Virus record (IMG/VR): IMGVR_UViG_3300034117_002447
Span: 1-64,000 of that record
Source: a virus
Length of the DNA stretch: 64,000 nt
Reading direction: 5' to 3' (one strand)
Part shown: positions 1 through 6,927 of the stretch, piece after piece
Numbering within the stretch: the first letter of the stretch is position 1
Layout of the letters: every line of letters starts with the position of its first letter
The notes under the pieces: model-generated
The model's database searches: none
What the model saw: the letters and a program-made list of their open reading frames with translations, nothing else
What the model was told of the DNA's origin: nothing
Made by a program: the position numbers and the translations under genes

Positions 1-308
1 CCTTTCCTGATGGAATCGAAAAGGAGAGAGAGATTGCGAGCCGACTTGCTGAGCTTGACCTACAGGAAAGGCTTGATCAAGGCTTAATTTCTCAAGCTCA
101 ATTCAAAGCAATTTTATTAGATGTTGTTAATCCAGATAAAATGATGAATATTAATTCGCATGCAATCCTATTAGGATACGGCTCAGTTTATAGACGCTCA
201 GATTCTCCCAATATAAACTGGTCCTATGACTCTACCTCAAAACTGTATAAATTCTATGCAGTACAAGACATTATGCCCAACCAAGAACTTACATACTTTT
301 CAAACTAA
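1..308 (+). CDS. SET-domain protein, C-terminal part (5' end outside window)
   Basis: An open frame enters from the left edge (first full codon at base 3) and stops at 306-308, giving 101 residues. The last 55 residues look like the C-terminal half of a SET lysine-methyltransferase domain: GYGSVYRRSDSPNINW resembles the G-x-x-S-x-x-N-H-S-x-x-P-N block, and AVQDIMPNQELTYFS resembles the A-x-x-D-I-x-x-x-E-E-L-T-x-x-Y block. The usual NHS is RRS here, so activity is uncertain. The stop overlaps the gp46 start (TAATG), indicating translational coupling. No gp47 nuclease partner of gp46 is visible. Confidence 0.6.
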   Translation, partial: FPDGIEKEREIASRLAELDLQERLDQGLISQAQFKAILLDVVNPDKMMNINSHAILLGYGSVYRRSDSPNINWSYDSTSKLYKFYAVQDIMPNQELTYFSN

Positions 309-1969
309 TGAAGATACAAGAATTCTCATTCCGAAACATTTGTTCATACGGAAATAAATTACAGACGTTTAAATTTACTGACGAGCCTCGACTTGTTCTA
401 GTTCAAGGTAAAAACGGCTCAGGTAAATCTTCAATTTCTGATGCCTTAACTGTTTCTATCTATGGAAAATCGGCAATCCGAAAAACCAAGGAGATTCCTA
501 ATCGTATTAACAAGAATGCCTATACTCAAATTAAATTCTTAACCGATGGTGGTAAATTAATTGATATTGAACGTGGGCTTGAACCAAACTTTTCAAAAGT
601 ATCAGTAGACGGCGCTGAATATAACTTACCGGATAAACGCAGAGTTGATGAGTTCATAGAAGATGAATTAGCCAGAATCCCATTTAACGTATTCTCAAAT
701 ACAATCAGTCTATCAGTAAATGATTTTAAGAGCTTCGTTAAATTAAGTCCAGCAGATAAACGTCAAATTATCGATAAGATCTTTGGACTAGATATAGTTA
801 ATGACATGTCTAAAATCGTGAAAGAAGAATCCAAGAAAATTAAAGGGGATGTTTCTGCCCATGAAACGGCTATTTCAAGTAATCAGAGACTTCTTGAGTC
901 GTCTCTTCTTCAGCTTGAAAATCTAAAAGTTGAAATTGAAACTTCAAATGAGACTCGAATTTCTGAAATTACTGCTCAAATATCTCAATTAGAAATAGAC
1001 AAACAGGCTAAGAGAACTGAAGCAGCTTCTTTTAATACTAAAATAGAGGAAATCCGAACCTCAATCCGAACTAGTCAAGATAGCCAGTCTTCTACTCGTT
1101 TAAATATCTCAGAAATCCAAAAGAAGCTAGATATCTATGCAAAAAATAAATGCCCTCACTGTTTATCTGACTTAACTGACGAATTACACAGCCAAATTAA
1201 AGATAAGTTACAGGCAAAGAAGATTCAACAAGAGTCCCTAATTCCATCGATTACTGAATCGCTTGCAAGTCAGGCGACAGGTCTTAAAAAGATTGAGGAG
1301 TCTCAAAATACAGCAAAGGCCGATTACTATTCAATCGATGCAAATATTACATCTCTTAAGAGAGAACTCTCTGGATTAAAAACGCAAACAGTTAAAACAA
1401 CTGATCATCATTTAGCTGAAGTAATTAAAAACATACAGTCTGAAATTGATGATTCTAGTAAGACCTTAAAAGTTGAGCAAGAAAAGTTAAAAGTTTCGCA
1501 AGAAATGGAAATGATCTTATCGGATAACGGAATGAAACGTATGCTAATGAGTCAAATTATTCCACTATTAAATAAGAAGATCCTAAAAACCGCTAAAGTA
1601 TTAGAATTTAAGTTTTCGTTCGAGTTTGACCTAGAGTTCAATCCGATCATTACTCATTTAGGAATGCAAGTTTCACCAGACTCATTATCTGCTGGAGAAC
1701 AAAAGAAAATGAACTTAATCGTTCTGCTTTGTATACTTGAACTTATTAAACTTAAACATAATAAAGTAAACGTGTTATTCTTAGACGAAGTATTTTCTTC
1801 TCTTGACGTAGACTCTATTTTTAGAGTAGTTGACCTCTTAAAAACTTTCTCAAAGAAGTATAATATGACCGTGTTTGTTATCTCGCATGATCCATTACCT
1901 GAAGAATACTTCGATACTAAGATCCAGGTTGAAAATACTGACCATTTTTCAGATTTAGCTATTGTATAG
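308..1969 (+). CDS. 46: gp46-like recombination/repair ATPase (Rad50/SbcC family)
   Basis: ATPase subunit of the phage Mre11/Rad50-type complex, which resects DNA ends for recombination-dependent replication. Walker A GKNGSGKS is near residues 34-41, a single zinc-hook CPHC near 282-285 sits in a coiled-coil region, the ABC signature LSAGEQKKM is near 461, and Walker B FLDEVFSSLD is near 490. At 553 residues it is close to T4 gp46, much shorter than cellular Rad50. It starts on the ATG overlapping the upstream stop. The nuclease partner gp47 is not in the window. Confidence 0.95.
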   Translation: MKIQEFSFRNICSYGNKLQTFKFTDEPRLVLVQGKNGSGKSSISDALTVSIYGKSAIRKTKEIPNRINKNAYTQIKFLTDGGKLIDIERGLEPNFSKVSVDGAEYNLPDKRRVDEFIEDELARIPFNVFSNTISLSVNDFKSFVKLSPADKRQIIDKIFGLDIVNDMSKIVKEESKKIKGDVSAHETAISSNQRLLESSLLQLENLKVEIETSNETRISEITAQISQLEIDKQAKRTEAASFNTKIEEIRTSIRTSQDSQSSTRLNISEIQKKLDIYAKNKCPHCLSDLTDELHSQIKDKLQAKKIQQESLIPSITESLASQATGLKKIEESQNTAKADYYSIDANITSLKRELSGLKTQTVKTTDHHLAEVIKNIQSEIDDSSKTLKVEQEKLKVSQEMEMILSDNGMKRMLMSQIIPLLNKKILKTAKVLEFKFSFEFDLEFNPIITHLGMQVSPDSLSAGEQKKMNLIVLLCILELIKLKHNKVNVLFLDEVFSSLDVDSIFRVVDLLKTFSKKYNMTVFVISHDPLPEEYFDTKIQVENTDHFSDLAIV

Positions 1970-2022
1970 TTAACCTTTTTCCTTTTTTTGAGTATTATAG
2001 TTACTAGTTTAACACAATTAAT

Positions 2023-2913
2023 ATGATTACATTTAAAGGAAAGACTTTCGCTTCATGCTATGAAGACTCCATTAAGTATTTAATGGCTAACGGTCTTGTG
2101 AATAACGCTAGAGGAACTACCAGTAAAGAATTACTAGATGTTGCACTCGAAGTCGAAGATCCAACTCAATGCCTATACCTAAATCAGGCTAGAAGTTCGC
2201 AAATGAAATACATTGCAGCTGAATTCCTATGGTATTACATGGGTCGTAATGATGTAGCGTTTATTTCAAAATGGGCTAAATTCTGGGAAACAATTCAGAA
2301 CACAGACGGCACCGCAAACTCTGCTTACGGTAATCTAATCTTTAAAGAGACAAACTCTCATGATTTGACTCAGTATCAATGGGCAATTCAAAGCCTAATG
2401 AACGATTCGAACACTCGCCAAGCAGTTCTGCACTTCAATAAACCAGTTCACCAGCATTTTTCAAATAAAGATTTTGTTTGTACTATGTACGCAAATCTTC
2501 ATATTCGAAATAATAAACTTTACATGAGTGTTTTCATGAGAAGTAACGATGCAGTATGGGGTACACCAACTGATGTTGCTTTCTTCTGTTCTCTACAAAT
2601 GCAAATCCATTCTCATCTTAAGCAATTCTATCCAGAATTGGAATTAGGATCGTATACTCATGTCGCTAATTCATATCATGTTTACGATAGACACTACGAT
2701 CTAGCTGGCTACATGTTACAAAATGAATTTTCACCAGTAACTTTACCAGCTATCGTATCTGATTTAATCGAAATAGACGGAACTCCTAGTAAAGATTTTG
2801 AAATACTATTTGATTCTATTAATAAACATACAGACGATGTCCTAATTTTTCAAAATGGCGAAGACCTTTTGAAATGGATATTTGAAAAATCTCAAGGAAA
2901 TGTCAACTACTAA
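2023..2913 (+). CDS. Thymidylate-synthase-family enzyme, probably dCMP-specific (dCMP hydroxymethylase/methylase type)
   Basis: ThyA-fold enzyme of 296 residues that transfers a one-carbon unit from methylene-tetrahydrofolate to a pyrimidine nucleotide. The catalytic Cys is C153 (FVCTMYANL); the phosphate-binding block RSNDAVWG is at 173-180; the E of AAEFLWYYMG (E67) and the HVANSYHVY segment are present. The Asn that recognises dUMP in ThyA (E. coli N177, 31 residues after the Cys) is Asp here (D184, TPTDVAFF). Asp at this place is characteristic of T4 dCMP hydroxymethylase. Its neighbour is dCMP deaminase. Whether it makes hydroxymethyl-dCMP or methyl-dCMP cannot be seen from sequence. Confidence 0.9.
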   Translation: MITFKGKTFASCYEDSIKYLMANGLVNNARGTTSKELLDVALEVEDPTQCLYLNQARSSQMKYIAAEFLWYYMGRNDVAFISKWAKFWETIQNTDGTANSAYGNLIFKETNSHDLTQYQWAIQSLMNDSNTRQAVLHFNKPVHQHFSNKDFVCTMYANLHIRNNKLYMSVFMRSNDAVWGTPTDVAFFCSLQMQIHSHLKQFYPELELGSYTHVANSYHVYDRHYDLAGYMLQNEFSPVTLPAIVSDLIEIDGTPSKDFEILFDSINKHTDDVLIFQNGEDLLKWIFEKSQGNVNY

Positions 2914-3376
2914 CTCACTATCCGTACAGAGGCAACATAAGGTTGATGTCGCCTACATCAAAATGGCCCAAGTTTGGGCAGAATTATCTCATGCAACTCG
3001 TAAAAAAGTTGGAGCATTAATTGTTAAGAATAACACGATTATTGCAGATGGATTCAATGGTACTCCTTCTGGATTTGAAAATGAATGCGAAGAGGCCGTA
3101 ATGAACGAAGACGGTTCATTTAGAGAATACAAAACAAAATGGTACGTTCTACACGCAGAGTCTAATGCTTTAGCTAAAGTTGCTAAATCTACTCAAAGTT
3201 GCGATGGATCGACCTTATACATAACTTACTCCCCATGTACAGATTGCAGTAAATTAATACTTCAAGCTGGAATAAAAAAAGTTGTTTATCTAGAGGAATA
3301 TCGAGATATTGCTGGACTTGATTTTTTAAGAAGAGCCGGGGTAGACGTTAAAAAAATCAGCCTAGATTCAATATGA
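2900..3376 (+). CDS. cd: dCMP deaminase
   Basis: Zinc-dependent deoxycytidylate deaminase converting dCMP to dUMP. With the ATG at 2900 the protein has 158 residues. The zinc site is H85-A-E87 (VLHAESNAL) with C113 and C116 (SPCTDC). The N-terminal substrate region TRKKVGALIVKNN and GFNGTPSGF are typical of the family. A TTG six codons upstream (2882) is in frame but the ATG preceded by AAGGAA is the better start. The gene overlaps the end of the thymidylate-synthase-family gene by 14 bases, so the two are co-expressed and act in the same nucleotide pathway. Confidence 0.95.
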   Translation: MSTTNSLSVQRQHKVDVAYIKMAQVWAELSHATRKKVGALIVKNNTIIADGFNGTPSGFENECEEAVMNEDGSFREYKTKWYVLHAESNALAKVAKSTQSCDGSTLYITYSPCTDCSKLILQAGIKKVVYLEEYRDIAGLDFLRRAGVDVKKISLDSI

Positions 3377-3774
3377 TTGATACAGATGACAGAAGACTTG
3401 AAATCGTTTTCGTAAAAGACCAAAAACAATTTATTCAAACCTTTAGTAAGAAGCAGAAATGCGATTATTTACTAAACGTAAATAAAATAATCAAGGAGAA
3501 ATTTGAACAGGAAATTCTTGTGCCAAATAAGATCCAATCGTTCCTAATTAATTATGAGATTAAGAAATTAATCGATAAAGCAATTAACGTTAGAAACCGT
3601 AAATACAATAGAATCATTTACGTTAATTCTGGACTTAGTGCAAGTAGCGTAAATAATGCTATAAAATTCCTAAATACTGCGTATCAGTCAGTAGAGTTTA
3701 TCCCTCAATTAATAGATGGGGATCTTGAAATTGGAGAATTAACTGGAGTTGAAACAATAAAAAAGGGACTATAA
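3373..3774 (+). CDS. Hypothetical protein, 133 aa
   Basis: Not recognised. A mostly charged, soluble protein with no membrane segment. It starts on an ATGA overlapping the dCMP deaminase stop, so it is the last gene of the gp46-nucleotide operon. A strong hairpin follows directly. The segment RNRKYNRIIYVNSGLSASSV could be a beta-turn-alpha unit, but no family can be named. Confidence 0.7.
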   Translation: MIDTDDRRLEIVFVKDQKQFIQTFSKKQKCDYLLNVNKIIKEKFEQEILVPNKIQSFLINYEIKKLIDKAINVRNRKYNRIIYVNSGLSASSVNNAIKFLNTAYQSVEFIPQLIDGDLEIGELTGVETIKKGL

Positions 3775-3784
3775 AGTCCCTTTT
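3761..3784. terminator. Bidirectional rho-independent terminator
   Basis: A perfect 10-bp stem (AAAAGGGACT / AGTCCCTTTT) with a 4-nt loop is flanked by T-rich sequence on both strands. It lies between the convergent genes ending at 3774 (+) and 3809 (-), overlapping the former's last codons. Confidence 0.9.
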
Positions 3785-3808
3785 CTTTTTTATTAAGTTT
3801 CTAAAGAA

Positions 3809-4462
3809 TTACATCATTTCGTCTTCTTCTTCGTTCTCTTCTTCTTCGTTCTCGTCTTCTTCACCTTCTTCAGATTCTTCTTCTAAACAAAGTTTTTTAA
3901 CAGCTGCACAAAGTAGATTGCAAACTTCTTCTTTTTCAATTTCCATCTTTTCAGCGATATCTTCGATCATAGCTTCAAGATCTTCTCCGAAATCAGCCAT
4001 TAGATTTTCTAATTGCTCTTCGTCTACTTCAATTTCTTCTACTTCTGCTCCTTCTTCTGGAGTCTCTTCCATTTCTGGAGCTTCCTCTTCAGCTTCTGCG
4101 AACATGTTATAGCCTTCATTTTCGTTTACGAATTGTTCGAAACGTTTAATTTTTCCTTCTTCAACAGCGTCAACTGTTGCGATTGTTGGTTTTGCGTACA
4201 TAGGGTCAAATGGTTTTTTCTTAGCAGTTCTTGAGATTAAGTCACGAGTTACTGCTTTCCACGTCGTGTCATAATTATGATTGAATTTTCCACCTTCAAA
4301 ATCGGCATTTCTGTCGACTACTCGTTGGTATCCATCAAGTGATTTTCTTTTTGATTTATCAAAGTCTTCCTTCTCTTTGGGACCTCCGAATGCAGGCTTC
4401 TTCAAGTCACTGTATCGATCCATAGAAGGATTATCTCTGCGTTTTACGTTAAACATGTCCAT
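3809..4462 (-). CDS. Acidic-tailed protein with internal capsid-targeting-like motif
   Basis: 217 residues, function not recognised. The first 100 residues are basic to neutral. A motif IKRFEQFVNEN (about 105-114) matches the capsid-targeting pattern seen elsewhere in the window. The last 80 residues are extremely acidic (runs of E/D). It is the last gene of the minus-strand tail/head operon, directly after the tail tube gene. The motif followed by an acidic tail suggests a prohead-associated protein cut near VNE, which is inference. Low complexity makes the tail a poor homology target. Confidence 0.75.
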   Translation of the reverse strand: MDMFNVKRRDNPSMDRYSDLKKPAFGGPKEKEDFDKSKRKSLDGYQRVVDRNADFEGGKFNHNYDTTWKAVTRDLISRTAKKKPFDPMYAKPTIATVDAVEEGKIKRFEQFVNENEGYNMFAEAEEEAPEMEETPEEGAEVEEIEVDEEQLENLMADFGEDLEAMIEDIAEKMEIEKEEVCNLLCAAVKKLCLEEESEEGEEDENEEEENEEEDEMM

Positions 4463-4483
4463 AGTCAGTTAGCGATGATTTTT

Positions 4484-5068
4484 TTATTGTCCGATTCTAG
4501 ATTCAGTGTACATATCCGCTGTGAATTGTGCGGTTAGTTTATAAATACCGTCTCCTGCGTAATCTAGTGCAGTTTCAGTTAATTTATTTGGTCCAATGAA
4601 TACTGGTGAGAACATAAAGTCTCTGTAAATTACACCAGCTCTATTAAATTGCGTTACTTGAATGCTGGCATCCGCGTAGTCAACTTTTAAACCTTGACGA
4701 CCAGTTAATGGATCGTAAATTAAATCTGCCCATGCTCTTAGTGCATTGTAGATGTACATATCATTATTATTGTTTAAGTTAACCTCAAAATCAATATTAA
4801 ACTGATGATACGTCTGAGCTGGTTTAGCTGGAGCATAAGTTCTTTGAGCGAATTTATAGTTCTGCGTAATTACTGCTGAACCTGAACCTGCAAGCTCTGG
4901 TAAACTAGTTACCTTAAGAACGTGTTCAAGCATTAAGTTGTTACCGAAACCTATTTTACCAGCAACTGCTGGTGGAGGAGTAATAATTACCTCAAATTGA
5001 TTAAGGTACAACGGCTCGTACTTTCCAGGACCGGCTGTTGAGTTTTTAAAATGTGGTAGACCTGCCAT
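4484..5068 (-). CDS. 19: Tail tube protein, gp19-like
   Basis: 194 residues with the pattern of T4-type tail tube proteins: an N-terminal NQFEVIITPP strand, LEHVLKVTSLPEL, the ITQNYKFAQRTYAP loop, then NDMYIYNALRAWADLIYDP and a C-terminal DGIYKLTAQFTADMY strand. It would polymerise into the inner tube of the contractile tail. It is slightly longer than T4 gp19 (163 aa). A late-promoter-like element lies 19 nt upstream of the ATG. The sheath gene gp18, usually adjacent, is not in the window. Confidence 0.85.
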   Translation of the reverse strand: MAGLPHFKNSTAGPGKYEPLYLNQFEVIITPPPAVAGKIGFGNNLMLEHVLKVTSLPELAGSGSAVITQNYKFAQRTYAPAKPAQTYHQFNIDFEVNLNNNNDMYIYNALRAWADLIYDPLTGRQGLKVDYADASIQVTQFNRAGVIYRDFMFSPVFIGPNKLTETALDYAGDGIYKLTAQFTADMYTESRIGQ

Positions 5069-5087
5069 CTTGTCTCTTATTTTTTAG

Positions 5088-5096
5088 TTATTTATT
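5088..5096 (-). promoter_or_regulatory. T4-late-promoter-like element
   Basis: Reads AATAAATAA on the minus strand, 19 nt before the tail tube ATG. Its final TAA is the stop codon of the upstream gene. Confidence 0.55.
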
Positions 5097-6113
5097 CTTG
5101 TCCGAAGCAACTTGTTTATCGGATGATCCTTCTGATTGAGAAGGTTCCCTTGCTTCAATTTCTTTTTGTATTTGCTTTTGTAAAGCCTTAATTTCAGAAG
5201 TAGTTTTACTTCCCAGTGTAATATTTGTTGCTTTAATAACGTCTGCTATATCTAATTCAGGTTTCTCTTTTGAATATACTGAATTTTGATCAGGCGTAAA
5301 GCTTAATTCGATCGATGGTAATATTTGAGCTAACAAATTTCCACCAAACTTAAATTCCTTTTCGTCAAACTCTGGAAATTCCATTCTAAATGTTCTGCCT
5401 AATAGACCTGACATTGAAATTTCTGCATAAATTTTAGTTTTATTATCAATCGTTTCTCCCGATACTACTTTTGATAGATTATTTGATACTTGATATAGAA
5501 ACTTAACCCCTGCAGAGTAAGCTCCTCTTTCTTGCTGACCTTCTAAAAATCTAAGACGATCTCCTTTAACTACTACTGTGTATGCATAGTCGCTAACTGC
5601 AGCAGTTTCGTCAGGCGTCACATCTGGTACATCAATTTCCTCAGGCTTAGTATCAATAATCGCAGGTAATCCAGGTTCTTCTACCTTAACCAGGTCACCA
5701 CCAGGCGAGTATCCTGCTAATTGTTTAGGAGCGTCTGGCCCAGGAGGTAAAGCTTTTTGAGTTTCTTCATCCTCTTCCTCCTCTTCTCCAGACCCTAACT
5801 GTTTGGGTGCATTTGGCCCAGGAGGTAAAGCTTCAGTAGCCTCATTCTTTTTACTAGATTCACTTGCAATTCGTGCATCAATTATCTTATTGATTTCAGA
5901 TATTAGATCATTGAGTAGAGCCCCTGATGTGTACTTAACATACAATGGAGCTGCATAGGCAGACGTATATTGTAAATCAGGATACACGTCAGTCTCGTGA
6001 ATTTCGATTCCTTGCTTTGTTTGATCCCACTTAGACTGTTGACCTTTCCCTGGATTACTCCAAGTTATGTTAAAGCTAATTAGTGATTCTGATATAACTC
6101 CTTGTGCGCTCAA
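5088..6113 (-). CDS. Putative tail-associated structural protein with Pro/Glu linker
   Basis: 341 residues, family not recognised. The N-terminal 90 and C-terminal 170 residues look folded; between them is a low-complexity linker with a direct duplication (ALPPGPNAPKQL and ALPPGPDAPKQL) around an acidic GEEEEEDEE run. The C-terminal half has alternating strands (YAYTVVVKGDRLRFL, KIYAEISMSGLLG) and ends in a charged tail. Position next to the tail tube gene suggests a virion role (inference). Confidence 0.7.
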   Translation of the reverse strand: MSAQGVISESLISFNITWSNPGKGQQSKWDQTKQGIEIHETDVYPDLQYTSAYAAPLYVKYTSGALLNDLISEINKIIDARIASESSKKNEATEALPPGPNAPKQLGSGEEEEEDEETQKALPPGPDAPKQLAGYSPGGDLVKVEEPGLPAIIDTKPEEIDVPDVTPDETAAVSDYAYTVVVKGDRLRFLEGQQERGAYSAGVKFLYQVSNNLSKVVSGETIDNKTKIYAEISMSGLLGRTFRMEFPEFDEKEFKFGGNLLAQILPSIELSFTPDQNSVYSKEKPELDIADVIKATNITLGSKTTSEIKALQKQIQKEIEAREPSQSEGSSDKQVASDKNK

Positions 6114-6116
6114 TTA

Positions 6117-6422
6117 TTATCCTATTTCTTTTTCGCCTTGGAATTCTTTTCCGCGGTTGGATTTTTTCTTAGTTGGATCAACTGGCTTGTAATTTGCCCA
6201 AATCTCATTATAGATTCGGCATGAAGCTCCCATGAAATTGACAATCCCTACGAATTTCTTACGATCTTCGCCCTTCATACGTGAAATTTTCTTTCCGATG
6301 CTACGTGCATCATCTAAATCCAATTCCTCGTCGTCTGATTTTCCAACTAAATCCTTTATAGAATTCTCTTGAATTACGAACTGTTTAAATGGAGTTAGTC
6401 TGTTTTTATTTTTATCTGACAT
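6117..6422 (-). CDS. Small putative internal head protein with N-terminal capsid-targeting-like motif
   Basis: 101 residues. Near the N-terminus RLTPFKQFVIQEN fits the T4 internal-protein capsid-targeting pattern, with IQE as a possible gp21-type (L/I)-x-E cut site. The remainder is small, mixed-charge and helical (DDARSIGKKISRMKGEDRKKF), ending basic. It lies between a tail-associated gene and a repeat protein that carries the same motif. Packaging in the capsid is inferred from the motif only. Confidence 0.7.
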   Translation of the reverse strand: MSDKNKNRLTPFKQFVIQENSIKDLVGKSDDEELDLDDARSIGKKISRMKGEDRKKFVGIVNFMGASCRIYNEIWANYKPVDPTKKKSNRGKEFQGEKEIG

Positions 6423-6442
6423 GGTCGAGATTGATTTTTTAA

Positions 6443-6808
6443 TTACTTAGGCATTTTAGCCATGCTAGGCTCAACTTTCTTATTAATAGCATTTCCTTTA
6501 ATAACGATCTTCGCCATTTTAGAATCTACTACTTTATTAGAAGCCGTACCTTTGCTAGTAGGCAATTTAGAAGTTTTAGTATCAACTGTTTTTGTACTAG
6601 TTGTACCTTTACCTTTAGGAAGACTTGCCATTTCAGGTTTAACAGTTTTATTTGAGTTAGAACCTTTACCTTTAGGAAGTTCTTTCATCTCAGCATTAAC
6701 TGACTTGTTAGATTTAGAACCTTTACCCTTAGGAAGATCTGCCATTTCCTGGTTGATCGCTTTTTTCTCTAAAAGAAATTGTGCGTAATTTAAAACGGTG
6801 TTGCTCAT
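6443..6808 (-). CDS. Lys-rich repeat protein with capsid-targeting-like motif
   Basis: 121 residues. The N-terminus VLNYAQFLLEKK matches the capsid-targeting pattern; LLE would be the cut site. The rest is about five 19-residue repeats of the form EM-x-x-LPKGKG-x-x-SNK-x-V-x-x, very rich in Lys and Ser. A small, basic, repetitive protein delivered to the head would resemble the DNA-associated internal proteins of T4 (inference). A late-promoter-like element lies 35 nt upstream and a terminator separates it from gp23, so it is expressed on its own. Confidence 0.8.
   Translation of the reverse strand: MSNTVLNYAQFLLEKKAINQEMADLPKGKGSKSNKSVNAEMKELPKGKGSNSNKTVKPEMASLPKGKGTTSTKTVDTKTSKLPTSKGTASNKVVDSKMAKIVIKGNAINKKVEPSMAKMPK
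6490..6759 (-). repeat. Tandem repeats of 57 nt (19 codons) inside the basic internal-protein gene
   Basis: Four to five in-frame copies encode LPKGKG-type units; approximate boundaries. The copies diverge towards the 3' end (LPTSKG, then IVIKGN), suggesting old duplication. Confidence 0.7.
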
Positions 6809-6843
6809 TGTGCTTTATTATTTTGTTTATTGTTTTTAGATAG

Positions 6844-6853
6844 TTATTTATTA
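6844..6853 (-). promoter_or_regulatory. T4-late-promoter-like element
   Basis: TAATAAATAA on the minus strand, 35 nt before the ATG of the Lys-rich repeat protein and just downstream of the gp23 terminator. Confidence 0.6.
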
Positions 6854-6874
6854 GCGATTCTCCTATAAAAAAAG

Positions 6875-6901
6875 AAAAGGCTCCCTTTTGAGGAGCCTTT
6901 T
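6875..6901 (-). terminator. Terminator after the major capsid gene
   Basis: Stem AAAAGGCTCC / GGAGCCTTTT with a 7-nt loop, followed on the minus strand by a T-rich run. It lies 26 nt after the gp23 stop. Confidence 0.9.
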
Positions 6902-6927
6902 GCTTATGTATTTCCGTTTGCTTACGA

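Noticed and set aside
2882-2899. TTG-initiated longer dCMP deaminase
   Set aside because: The ATG at 2900 has a purine-rich upstream sequence and gives the normal family N-terminus; the TTG version adds six residues with no support.
3918-4112. Plus-strand ORFs rich in Ser/Phe opposite the acidic-tailed protein
   Set aside because: They are complements of the Glu-rich coding tract and have no family pattern.
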